Source: Peribacillus kribbensis DSM 17871
GTDB taxonomy: Bacteria; Bacillota; Bacilli; Bacillales; DSM-1321
Length of the DNA stretch: 64,000 nucleotides
Reading direction: 5' to 3'
NCBI RefSeq assembly: GCF_000430765.1
Contig: NZ_KE387239.1
Coordinates: forward strand, 340,928-404,927
Shown: positions 36,952 through 46,600 of the stretch, piece by piece
How the letters are laid out: every line of letters starts with the position of its first letter
Position numbering within the stretch: position 1 is the first letter of the stretch
The notes under the pieces: model-generated
What the model saw: the letters and a program-made list of their open reading frames with translations, nothing else
Databases searched by the model: none
What the model was told of the DNA's origin: nothing
Position numbers and translations under genes: made by a program

Positions 36952-37987
36952 AAGTAAAAGAATCACGCTTTTGTACATCGGGAGCATCATCTTTGTGATA
37001 GCTTCGATGATTATCGCAGTGTTCGCAGGAACGGTTTCAATAACCGTTCCTGATATTATTAGGATTATTATTCAGCATCTTACGTCACTCTCTGTCTATC
37101 ATGGACCAAAGAGCACAGAAATGATCATTTGGGAAATACGGTTCTCGAGGGTGGTTCTTGCTTTCCTGGTCGGAGCTTCTTTGTCGCTGGCCGGAGCGGC
37201 CTTTCAAGGACTGCTCCGAAATCCGCTGGCAGATCCTTACACGATTGGAGTTTCATCAGGTGCTTCGCTCGGAGCTGTGCTGGTTATCTATTTTCAGCTG
37301 GATTTTGTCTGGCTGGGAGGATTTACGCTTCCTTTTTTCTCAATCGGAGGAGGGGCGGCTGCGCTGCTTCTGGTTTTTGGAATCACCAGACTGGCAGGCA
37401 GTACACTGGCCAATGAAACCATTATTCTAGCAGGAATTATTTTGACTTCTTTTACAGGAGCCCTTGTATCCCTATTGATGTCCCTGTCCACAAGAGAAGA
37501 TGTCAAACAGATTTTTTATTGGCTGATGGGCAGTGTGTCTATGCGGGGCTGGGATGATGCAGGTCTGCTCGCTCCATTTTTCATTGTAGGAGCTCTTATG
37601 CTGCTGACACAGACCCGAGAGCTCAATGGAATGGCATTAGGCGATCAGGCTGCCCAATTCAGCGGAATAAATGTTCAGCAGAGAAAAAGACTGATATTAA
37701 TCGGAGCCTCGCTTTTAACGGGGGGTGCAGTAGCAGTTTCAGGTGCAGTAAGTTTTGTGGGCCTCGTTATCCCTCATTTGGTCCGGCTTATTTCCGGAGC
37801 CGATCATAAACATTTACTTCCGCTTTCCATGTTAATAGGAGGCGGCTACCTGGTCCTTGCTGATCTGACGGCAAGGACGATTATTTCGCCTCAGGAGCTT
37901 CCGATTGGAGTGGTCACCGCGTTGATTGGAGCGCCGATTTTCACCGTGCTCCTGATTAAAGAACGAATGAGAAGAAGGGGATTATAA
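36917..37987 (+). CDS. btuC: Cobalamin ABC transporter permease
   Basis: About 356 aa, a FecCD/BtuC-type permease with about ten membrane helices. Landmarks are ASLSLAGAAFQGLLRNPLADP, GVSSGASLGA, GAVSFVGLVIPHLVRLISG and the C-terminal LPIGVVTALIGAPIF. The start is ambiguous. TTG 36917 has a GAGGGAG site upstream, while ATG 36938 begins MYSSKSKR with a weak site; both lie inside the end of btuF, implying coupling. It is immediately followed by the ATPase gene. Confidence 0.93.
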   Translation: MEKRFTRMYSSKSKRITLLYIGSIIFVIASMIIAVFAGTVSITVPDIIRIIIQHLTSLSVYHGPKSTEMIIWEIRFSRVVLAFLVGASLSLAGAAFQGLLRNPLADPYTIGVSSGASLGAVLVIYFQLDFVWLGGFTLPFFSIGGGAAALLLVFGITRLAGSTLANETIILAGIILTSFTGALVSLLMSLSTREDVKQIFYWLMGSVSMRGWDDAGLLAPFFIVGALMLLTQTRELNGMALGDQAAQFSGINVQQRKRLILIGASLLTGGAVAVSGAVSFVGLVIPHLVRLISGADHKHLLPLSMLIGGGYLVLADLTARTIISPQELPIGVVTALIGAPIFTVLLIKERMRRRGL

Positions 37988-39292
37988 ATGCTGAAGGTTC
38001 AGAGCCTGACAGGTGGATATGATAAAAAGCATCCTACAGTCAGGGAAGTCAGCTTTTCGATTACGAAAGGCAGCTTCTTTGCCCTGATAGGGCCAAATGG
38101 GAGCGGGAAAACCACGATTATCAGGCTGTTGATGGGAATAATGCCAACAGAGAGCGGCAGTGTCCTGCTGGACGGCCGGCCAATTTCTGAATATACGCCG
38201 CTCGAACTTGCAAAAAAGGTGAGTGTACTCAGCCAGGAAAACCAGGTTGGGGTCGACTTCACTGTCGAGGAAATTGTCGCACTCGGCAGATATCCCTACC
38301 AATCGAGACGGTTCTTTCAGGAAGAAACCATACAGGACAGGGCTGCAATTGATGAAGCACTCTCACTGGCCAGTATCCGGCATCTTAGGCATAAGCTATT
38401 TATGTCCCTGAGCGGCGGAGAAAAACAAAGAGTGCTCCTGGCAAAGGCACTCGCACAGGAGCCTGAATTAATCATCCTGGATGAGCCTACCAATCATTTG
38501 GATATTAAGCATACCCTGGAAGTTTTAAATGTGATTAAAAAGCTTCAGAGAGAGAAAGAGCTGACTGTACTCGCCATCCTGCATGACTTAAACATTGCCA
38601 GCCTGTATGCCGACCAAATAGGTCTTCTCCACAAAGGGAAAATGGCTGGCGTGCAGCCGGGCTTTGGGATGGAAGATAACAGGATCCTGTCAGATGTCTA
38701 TGAAACACAGCTGTATGTTTTCCCCCATCCTGAGCTGGATCGTATGCTGGTAACGTATATGCCCGGCCAGGAGGAGACCCTTCTGGCCGGAAGCCCAACA
38801 CATCCTTTCAGCATTGAGAGGGATGAGTACTCAATTACTATCCACTTCCACGGCTCTTTTAGAGCACTCACACTGGGGGATAAGGGCAGTGGTCTTGCAT
38901 GGGCAGAAGGAATTTTCTGCGGCACTCAAAAAGAGCCTGATAGGGATTTCATTTGCTGGGAAACTTCCCGATTATCTGACACATGTATTAACGCTCAAAA
39001 CCTTTCAGGAAGTCATTGTCTCCTATTGCTGTCCTCTTCCTCAGGCAAAATGAATATATTCTTTAGTACCGATTTCCCGTTAAGCGATGTGGATCTCATG
39101 AATCTTTCAGTCTTTATTGCCGAACAAAGGGGAAGGAACACAATCTGTGGGGGCGAAATAGGTACCGCTTCCCAAAAAGAAAGCCGGATGAGCCCTCCGG
39201 ATGAAGTGAAGCATGTTTTTTTAGAAGATGCCTGTAAATGGGTGAGCCAAATTCTTCAAGAGCATAGTCACACCGTTAAGGGGAGTCTGTAA
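37988..39292 (+). CDS. btuD: Cobalamin ABC transporter ATPase with C-terminal extension
   Basis: A 434-aa protein. Residues 1-250 are a complete ABC ATPase: Walker A GPNGSGKTT, Q-loop SQENQ, signature LSGGEKQR, Walker B LIILDEPTNH, switch His ILHD. Residues 258-434 form an extra domain of about 175 aa (SITIHFHGSFRALTLGDKGS onward). B. subtilis YvrA, which I recall at about 441 aa, seems to share such an extension. Some BtuD fusions carry a CbiZ amidohydrolase; I cannot confirm that identity here. Last gene of the riboswitch operon. Confidence 0.9.
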   Translation: MLKVQSLTGGYDKKHPTVREVSFSITKGSFFALIGPNGSGKTTIIRLLMGIMPTESGSVLLDGRPISEYTPLELAKKVSVLSQENQVGVDFTVEEIVALGRYPYQSRRFFQEETIQDRAAIDEALSLASIRHLRHKLFMSLSGGEKQRVLLAKALAQEPELIILDEPTNHLDIKHTLEVLNVIKKLQREKELTVLAILHDLNIASLYADQIGLLHKGKMAGVQPGFGMEDNRILSDVYETQLYVFPHPELDRMLVTYMPGQEETLLAGSPTHPFSIERDEYSITIHFHGSFRALTLGDKGSGLAWAEGIFCGTQKEPDRDFICWETSRLSDTCINAQNLSGSHCLLLLSSSSGKMNIFFSTDFPLSDVDLMNLSVFIAEQRGRNTICGGEIGTASQKESRMSPPDEVKHVFLEDACKWVSQILQEHSHTVKGSL

Positions 39293-39326
39293 TAAAATCC
39301 TGGATAGAAACCAGTTGAACAAAACA

Positions 39327-39370
39327 AAAGCAGGTGGAGAAATATTTCGTTTTCTCCGCCTGCTTTATTT
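39327..39370. terminator. Convergent terminator btuD/dhaS
   Basis: AAAGCAGGTGGAGAAA pairs with TTTCTCCGCCTGCTTT around a T-rich loop, between convergent genes. Confidence 0.9.
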
Positions 39371-39404
39371 TATGGACTTATTTGGACAGTCCTTTTTGTT
39401 CGCA

Positions 39405-40892
39405 TTATTGCTGCAATGAAACCCAGACGCTCTTCACCTCAGTATAGTTATTCAATGCATATGAGCCCATTTCCCTTCCCATACCGGAAGATTTATATCC
39501 GCCAAATGGAGAAGCAGCATCAAAGGCATTATAGCAGTTAATCCAGACTGTACCGGCACGGATCTTACTGGCCACATAATGGGCTTTGGCTAAGTCCTGG
39601 GTCCACAGCCCTGCAGCAAGACCGTATTCACTGGCATTTGCACGGGCAATTACTTCATCGAGATCCTCATACGGCATAGCTGCGATGACAGGACCGAAGA
39701 TCTCTTCCTTCGCAATGGTCATTTCATCGTTTACGTTAGCAAAAATGGTCGGTGATACAAAATAGCCGTTCTCGTACGGATTGTTTCCGCCGGCAACCAC
39801 TTCCGCTCCTTCACTTTTCCCTTTTTCGATGTATCCAAGAACCCGGTTGTGCTGCTCCTCTGAAACCAGCGGACCGATCTGGGTAGAAGGATCCAGTCCT
39901 GCACCCTGTTTGATTTTTTGGGCATGGGACGTCATGTCTGCTACGACATTATCATAATGCTTCTTCTGGATAAAGACACGGGAGCCTGCACAGCAGACCT
40001 GGCCTTGATTGAACATCACCCCTGACAGGGCGCCTGGAATAGCACGAGTCAGATCGGCATCCGGCAGAATGATATTCGGAGATTTCCCGCCAAGCTCCAG
40101 TGTGACACGCTTCAATGAGCCGGCAGCAGATCTCATGATCAGCTTTCCAACCTCAGTTGAACCAGTAAATGCAATTTTATCAACCAGCGGGTGGTTTACG
40201 AGAGCCTGTCCTGCTGTTTCCCCGAAGCCTGGAACAATATTGACCACACCTGGAGGGAATCCTGCTTCTTCAATAAGTTCTGCAAGGTAAAGGGCTGAAA
40301 GCGGAGTTTGTTCTGCCGGTTTCAGCACCACGGTACATCCGGTCGCAAGTGCGGCACCAAGCTTCCACATCGCCATCAAGAGCGGGAAGTTCCATGGGAT
40401 AATCTGGCCGACAACACCGACCGCTTCATGACGGGTGTAGTTAAAATAGTTACCGCTGACCGGAATGGTCTGTCCTGTAATCTTGGTAGACCAGCCGGCA
40501 TAATAGCGCATATGCTCGATGGCCAGAGGAATATCAGCATTAGTTGTTTCTGAAATAGGCTTTCCGTTATCGAGGGTTTCCAGCTGTGCAAGTTCTTCCT
40601 TGTGCTCCTCCATTAAATCCGCAAGCTTATACATGAGCCTGCTTCTGGACGCGGCGCTCATTCTGGACCATGCTCCTTTATCAAAGGCGTTTCTGGCTGC
40701 GCGGACAGCGCGGTCTATGTCCTCCTCGCTGCCTTCAAAAACAGTCGCAAGAACTTCTCCTGTGGCAGGATTTGGGGTAGTAAATGTCTTTCCTGAGGCG
40801 CTTTCTACAAACTCACCATTCACATAAAATTTTTTGGATCCCTGTAAAAATCGGCTGAGCCTTTGGTTAACTTCAAGAGTAGCGTTGGACAT
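39405..40892 (-). CDS. dhaS: NAD-dependent aldehyde dehydrogenase
   Basis: A 495-aa class aldehyde dehydrogenase oxidising aldehydes to acids with NAD(P)+. Catalytic Cys in FNQGQVCCAGSR, catalytic Glu in TLELGGKSPN, cofactor segment IIPWNFPLLMAMWK and GFGETAGQALV. It has the same length as B. subtilis DhaS, with which it appears orthologous. The start ATG 40892 has GAGGGAGG. It has a well-formed promoter with a cre site (see 40933-40981), implying catabolite repression. Confidence 0.9.
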   Translation of the reverse strand: MSNATLEVNQRLSRFLQGSKKFYVNGEFVESASGKTFTTPNPATGEVLATVFEGSEEDIDRAVRAARNAFDKGAWSRMSAASRSRLMYKLADLMEEHKEELAQLETLDNGKPISETTNADIPLAIEHMRYYAGWSTKITGQTIPVSGNYFNYTRHEAVGVVGQIIPWNFPLLMAMWKLGAALATGCTVVLKPAEQTPLSALYLAELIEEAGFPPGVVNIVPGFGETAGQALVNHPLVDKIAFTGSTEVGKLIMRSAAGSLKRVTLELGGKSPNIILPDADLTRAIPGALSGVMFNQGQVCCAGSRVFIQKKHYDNVVADMTSHAQKIKQGAGLDPSTQIGPLVSEEQHNRVLGYIEKGKSEGAEVVAGGNNPYENGYFVSPTIFANVNDEMTIAKEEIFGPVIAAMPYEDLDEVIARANASEYGLAAGLWTQDLAKAHYVASKIRAGTVWINCYNAFDAASPFGGYKSSGMGREMGSYALNNYTEVKSVWVSLQQ

Positions 40893-40932
40893 TTTTATTC
40901 CTCCCTCTTAAATAGAAAATGACTATGTAGAA

Positions 40933-40981
40933 ATGTAAGCGGTTACGAAATTAGTATAATACCTTATTGCAGAAAATTCAA
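40933..40981 (-). promoter_or_regulatory. dhaS promoter with cre site
   Basis: On the minus strand TTGAAT (40981-40976) and TATACT (40958-40953) are separated by 17 bp, a good sigma-A promoter. Just downstream, ATGTAAGCGGTTACGA (40933-40948, plus strand) matches the CcpA consensus WTGNNARCGNWWWCAW at every fixed position but one. Its place near the start of transcription suggests repression by CcpA. Confidence 0.7.
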
Positions 40982-41072
40982 AAAATAACTTTGATAAACT
41001 CTTCGACAAATTTCACAGAGTTTTTGCGATGAATTGCATAATAAAACGCCGCACCGGAGCGCAGCGGGTATT

Positions 41073-42356
41073 TTATCTTTTTGTGACTGTAAAATTATCT
41101 TCTATCAGCAGCCAGTTTTGTGGAAAGGAGAGCCCGAGCTTCCAGTAACTCATTCCTCTAAGATTCAATTCCTTCACCAAATCAAATTTAGCCTGAATCG
41201 AACGGGCATCCTCAAACCATACTTCATGCCGCTTTCCCGATGGATCATTATAGTAAAAAAATGGTGCCTGTGCTTTGCTGTCATATTGGATTTCTACATT
41301 TTCCCGCGCAGCGAGGGAGATTGCCTGCTGAGGGCTCAAAGCCCTTGCAGTGGAGCCCTGCACAAAAGGAAGCGTCCAATCGTATCCATACAGATTCTGT
41401 CCCATCATAATCTTTGAAGAAGGCATCTCAGTTAAGGCATATTCAATGACTTTCCTGACAGGGCCGATCGGCGATACTGCCTGTGCCGGCCCGCCGCTGT
41501 AGCCCCACTCGTAGGTCATAAGCACGACAAAGTCGGCGATTTCACCGTGTGCCCGGTAATCATGGGCTTCATACCACCTTCCCTGCTGGGTCCTGCTTGT
41601 TTTTGGCGCAAGTGCGGTTGACATCAGCCAGCCCTGCTGGCCGAAGCGAGCTTTTGCCTTGCGGAGAAAGCGATTGTAGGCCTCTCGATCCACGGGCCGA
41701 AGGAATTCAAAGTCAAAGTGGATATCCCGGAACCCGAGCCGTGTGGCAGTGGATACGATATTATCTAAAAAACGATCCTGAACTTCCATATTATTGAGTA
41801 AGATTCTTCCGAGCTCATCACTGAATTGGTCCTGCTCCTGGTTTGTAATCACCATCATTAAAACATTCTGGTTTTCTCTTGCGATTTCCGGAAAATTATC
41901 AAGCAGCGGCGGCTTAAGGCTTCCATCCCTCTGTGCCTGAAAACTGAATGGGGCAAGATATGTTAAATGGGGGGCTGCCCTTCTTGCATCGGTTATGAGT
42001 GCTTGTGCTACAGAAGTTCCCCTTGGTTCGACATAAGCATTGAATTCTGCCTGCCTTTTGGGGCGGGAAGGAATGTACAGCCGTAAGCCAATGGCAAGCG
42101 GCTGTGATTCGGAAAGCGCATTAACCCGGGCCAGCTCGGCCGGACTCAGTCCAAAGCGCCGTGCTATCTCCCAAAGGCTGTCACCCCTCCTGACAAAATA
42201 ATAGCTCCCCCTTATAGGGATTACCATGGCCTGGCCGACGACTAAATCATCCGGGTTTGGAAGCTGATTAGCTGAAATGATGGCTTGGGCTGTAACTCCA
42301 TAAAGCCTGGCAATAGAAGATACCGTTTGATTGCGTGAAACCACATGTATTTGCAT
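41073..42356 (-). CDS. sleL: Spore peptidoglycan N-acetylglucosaminidase SleL/YaaH
   Basis: A 427-aa cortex-lytic enzyme: two LysM domains (residues 2-48 and 51-97: VSRNQTVSSIARLYGV, VRRGDSLWEIARRFGL) and a GH18 catalytic domain (about 110-427). The catalytic Glu lies in the DxDxE-type motif HFDFEF. Such enzymes degrade cortex fragments during germination. Length agrees with the YaaH/SleL family. Ribosome site AGGAGGGGG. No signal peptide, as usual for this family. Confidence 0.93.
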   Translation of the reverse strand: MQIHVVSRNQTVSSIARLYGVTAQAIISANQLPNPDDLVVGQAMVIPIRGSYYFVRRGDSLWEIARRFGLSPAELARVNALSESQPLAIGLRLYIPSRPKRQAEFNAYVEPRGTSVAQALITDARRAAPHLTYLAPFSFQAQRDGSLKPPLLDNFPEIARENQNVLMMVITNQEQDQFSDELGRILLNNMEVQDRFLDNIVSTATRLGFRDIHFDFEFLRPVDREAYNRFLRKAKARFGQQGWLMSTALAPKTSRTQQGRWYEAHDYRAHGEIADFVVLMTYEWGYSGGPAQAVSPIGPVRKVIEYALTEMPSSKIMMGQNLYGYDWTLPFVQGSTARALSPQQAISLAARENVEIQYDSKAQAPFFYYNDPSGKRHEVWFEDARSIQAKFDLVKELNLRGMSYWKLGLSFPQNWLLIEDNFTVTKR

Positions 42357-42424
42357 TTTCCCCCTCCTAAAAGCATGCAGATGCTATCACAATCATATGA
42401 AGCAACCTGGCAATACATGTTCAT

Positions 42425-43165
42425 TTAATACACTTCCTTCAATGGGAAAAAGAAAACCTTTTGAAATCGGGAATAGTGGCATATGGGCTTCTTCTGGAGA
42501 AAAATATCCGTATAGCAGGGAAATAGGGTGTTTTCTTCCAGTCTTACTGCAGTGCGGGAGACGGACCATGGAACATGATGAATATCTCCCCGGCAGAGCT
42601 TTTCCCCGCGCTTTGTGAAAAGAGCATACCGTTCAAGAAGCCACTGATCCAGGGTTCCTTCATCCGGTCTAAAGACTTCATGATCAGGGTGATAAAAGGC
42701 AGCAAAATTCTGCAGGTTCCTTCCGGTAAATCTGCGGCTGCTCCTGAAGAAAAAGTCTTCTCCGGACTTAAAGCTCATTTTAGAGAGTTTATACGGAAGG
42801 GAAAAAAATGTTTTAGCACCGAATACGGAAGGGAAAAGATCTGCATCCAGGCTAAAAAAGAAAATACCCGGAATCCCATTAAACCTCACATAGGTTCTGA
42901 CATTCAGTTCGAGATAGCTCGTCATTCCTGGAATGGGGGGCAGACCGTGAAACCTCATGCCGGTCACTTTAAAAGGCGTTAGTGTAAGCCACGCATCCCC
43001 TTTAAATACATCAAGCTGGAATTCTTCGGGAATCAAGCTTCTCAGGCTTTCAGAAGATACTGGCCAATGAAGAAATAACAGGTCATTCCATTCCTGCTTT
43101 AACAGCCACGGCTCCTCCGGCAGGCTGTAGGGCCGGTGCGAGGTCTGGCTGAACTCTTTATGCAT
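42425..43165 (-). CDS. yqjF: DUF2071 family protein YqjF
   Basis: A 246-aa DUF2071 protein. Landmarks are WNDLLFLHWPVSSESLRSLIP near the N-terminus, LTPFKVTGMRFHGLPPIPG, ELNVRTYVRF, and GIFFFSLDADLFPSVFGA. Function unknown; the family has an acetoacetate-decarboxylase-like fold. Its stop lies 69 bp from the sleL start in the same direction, so cotranscription is possible. Confidence 0.9.
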   Translation of the reverse strand: MHKEFSQTSHRPYSLPEEPWLLKQEWNDLLFLHWPVSSESLRSLIPEEFQLDVFKGDAWLTLTPFKVTGMRFHGLPPIPGMTSYLELNVRTYVRFNGIPGIFFFSLDADLFPSVFGAKTFFSLPYKLSKMSFKSGEDFFFRSSRRFTGRNLQNFAAFYHPDHEVFRPDEGTLDQWLLERYALFTKRGEKLCRGDIHHVPWSVSRTAVRLEENTLFPCYTDIFLQKKPICHYSRFQKVFFFPLKEVY

Positions 43166-43666
43166 GCAAACCCACCTTCACTTTTAGACGTTCCTATCTA
43201 TCCCTTACCTCAAAGCTTGGGAAGGCTAACTTCCACACATGGGTTATTAAAGTCCTGCTAAGGACCTAAATACTTTTCGACAATATCATTACCCGGCCGG
43301 CTTTTATATAAATTGCAGTTTTTTAATCGTATAAAAAACCAGGACCAGTTCTTTTTTCCTAAATGCAGGGAACTCTCAAAAAAAGGAAGAGTGAAGTCAG
43401 GCACCTGCCGGAGTAAGGTTTTTAAGCATTTTCCGTCAAAAAGGGAGTTTCCTTGTTTGTCGATAAAAGAGGACTTCTGAAGGAGAGAGATTTTTCTGAA
43501 AAAAATATATAATATTTTAGGTAATTTTATTATATTTTGCATAATTCGCTAAAATAATCCAAATAGCATGTAATAGTTTACGAATTATGTATGAAACTTT
43601 TACCCTAGCTTAATGAATAGTGTGTTATATTTTCTATGCTCTTAATCCATTGAAAGGTAGAGATGT
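43166..43666. other. 500-bp AT-rich intergenic region
   Basis: The region separates divergent yqjF and yfkN. A 94-codon minus-strand frame (43258-43542) has no ribosome site and no recognisable family, so it is not called. The yfkN promoter presumably lies in the AT-rich part after 43580, but no convincing boxes were identified. Confidence 0.5.
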
Positions 43667-46600
43667 ATGAAAAAAAACAAAATTAAAGCGATTGTTGCCA
43701 CAACCGTTGCCGCAGGAGTTTTTTCAACTCAGCTTTCCATCCCCGCGCTTGCCAAGGAAAAAGACAAATGGGTGCATCCGGATTCTTTTGAGCTGCGGAT
43801 CATGGAAACGACCGATGTCCACACAAATCTACTAGCCTATGATTATTACAAGGACGCTCCCACAAGTGCAGTCGGATTTTCCCGTACAGCCACACTGATC
43901 AACCAGGCAAAAAAAGAGAAAAAGAACACAGTCCTTGTTGACAATGGAGACCTGATCCAGGGCACACCTCTTGGTACATACAAAGCGAAAATTGCTCCAC
44001 TAAAGCCCGGCGAGGTCCATCCGGTCTATAAGGCTATGAATCAGCTGGGATATGATGCAGCGACCCTAGGAAACCACGAATTTAACTATGGCCTTGATTA
44101 TTTAAACGAAGCCATTAATGATGCGAACTTCCCCTATGTGAATGCAAACGTCTATAAAGATGATCATGATAAAAATCCAAACAACGATAAAAATGAGTTC
44201 AAGCCTTATAAAATAGTAGAGAAAAAGGTAGTAGATTCTAGGGGTAAAACGGTAAAGGTCAAAATCGGCTATATAGGATTTGTTCCTCCTCAAATCATGG
44301 ACTGGGATAAATCAAACCTTGATGGAAAAGTCATTACTAAAGGAATTGTAGAATCCGCGAAAAAGTTCATCCCTCAAATGAAAAAGGACGGTGCTGATGT
44401 TGTTATTGCAATGGCACATACTGGATTCAACGGCAATCTCAATAACACTGAGGATGTAGTCTATTCGCTCAGCAAAGTGCCAGGTATCGACGCAATCACT
44501 TTCTCCCATACTCATAAGGTATTTCCTGCACCGGATGAGTCCAAGCTTGATGCATTATTTAAAGACAGCAGCGGCAAGCCGCTTCCTGGAGTGGATAATG
44601 CAAAAGGGACCATCAATGGTATTCCTGCAGTCCAGGCAGGCTATGGAGGCAACAATCTCGGCCTGATCGACCTGATCTTTGCTAAAGTGAAGGGAAAATG
44701 GAAAGCAGCACACTCGCAGTCTTCCAATAGAAGCATTGCCGGTGTGGCAGATGACAAAGGAGTCGTCAACGCTGTAACGCCGGATCATAATGCAACCGTA
44801 AAATATGTTAATACGCCGATCGGAAAAACGACTGGCCCGATTCACAGTTATTTTTCCCTAGTGCAGGATGATCCATCCGTACAGGTCGTGACCAATGCCC
44901 AAAAATGGTATATCGAAAAATATATCGCAAATAACAAGCCAGAATATCAAAACCTGCCAATCTTGTCTGTCGGCGCCCCATTCAAAGCAGGAAGGAATGG
45001 TGTGGAAGAGTATACAGATATTAAAGCGGGCGACCTAACCATCCGCAGTGCTGGAGACCTTTATCTGTATGACAATACTCTGAAGGCCATCAAAGTGAAA
45101 GGCTCTGTGGTCAAAGAATGGCTTGAAATGTCAGCCGGCAAGTTTAATACCATTGATCCGAATAAGATTGAAGAACAGCCTCTTCTAAATTCAGGATTTC
45201 CTGTTTACAACTTTGATGTCATCGATGGTGTAACCTACCAGATTGATGTAACAAAACCGAATCGCTACGATAAGGATGGCACTAAGGTTTCTGATTCAAG
45301 CCGTATTATCAACTTGAAGTATAATGGACAGCCGGTCGATCCCAATCAGGACTTCATCGTGGTTACAAACAATTATCGGGCTGGCGGGGGAGGGAACTTC
45401 CCAGGCGTGAAGGGCAGTGAGTTTGTCTATGATTCACCGGACGAAAATCGCCAGATCCTGATGGATTACATTTCAGAAGTGAAGGAAATTAACCCTTCCA
45501 TCGATAATAACTGGTCAATTGCCCCAATTGACAAGGATGTAAATGTCACATTTACGACCTCTCCAAAAGCAGCAGACTTTACAGCTCCTGGAGGAAAAAT
45601 CACCTATACCGGAAGAACCGATGCACAAGGCTTTGGAATCTTTAAACTGAAACTATCTAAACCGAACATTAAGCTTCAGCTGCTTGGCATAAACGACCTT
45701 CACGGACAGCTGGATACCACATCAGAATTCGGCGGCGTCAAGCAGGGCCGTGCAGACTATTTGGCTGCTTACCTAAAGCAAAGGAAAGCGCAAAACCCAG
45801 AAAATACTCTTTTAGTAACAGCAGGGGATGCGGTTGGAGCGAGCGCTCCAGTTTCCTCCAAGCTTCAGGATGAACCGACGCTAGAATTTTTGAATGATAT
45901 GGGATTCGATATCGGTACAGTAGGAAATCATGAATTTGATAAAGGCGTCGCCACATTGATGGCACAAATAAAAGGAGGGAAATCTCCAACCAATCCTGAT
46001 GTGACATTTAAAGGGCTGAAATTCCCTTATGTTGTGGCAAACGTGGTCTACAAGGATACGAAACAACCAATCTTAAATCCTTATGTGATTAAAAATGTGG
46101 GCGGAGTGGATGTAGGCTTTATTGGTGTCGTTACCAACGCGACTCCTTCAAAGGTAAGTCCTGCAGGCATCGAGGGAGTTGAATTTATTCCCCAGGCTGA
46201 AGCGGTTAATAAAGCAGTTGATGAGTTAAAAGCAAAGGGCGTAAAATCTATCGTCGTCGTTTCCCACGATCCGGGTTCTGATAAGAACGGGGTAGTGACA
46301 GGGGAAGTGGCGGATCTTGCGAATGCGGTAGACGATGAAGTGGACGTCATTTTTGCGGGCGATAATCACGCTAAGCTGAATAATCTGATCGACAATAAGC
46401 TTGTCGTCCAATCTTACTCATACGGCACTGCCTTCTCGGATATCGATCTCGAAATTGATCCAGCCACAAAGGATATTGTGAAAAAGTCTGCGGAAATCGT
46501 AACAGTCGATCAATCAAAGATCACCCCTGATCCAGGCACTACTGAATTTATTGATAAGTATCTGAAAATGTTCCCAGAGCTTACCCTGCCGCTTGGAACA

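Noticed and set aside
43258..43542. 94-codon minus-strand frame in the yqjF-yfkN gap
   Set aside because: No ribosome site, AT-driven composition and no recognised family; treated as intergenic.
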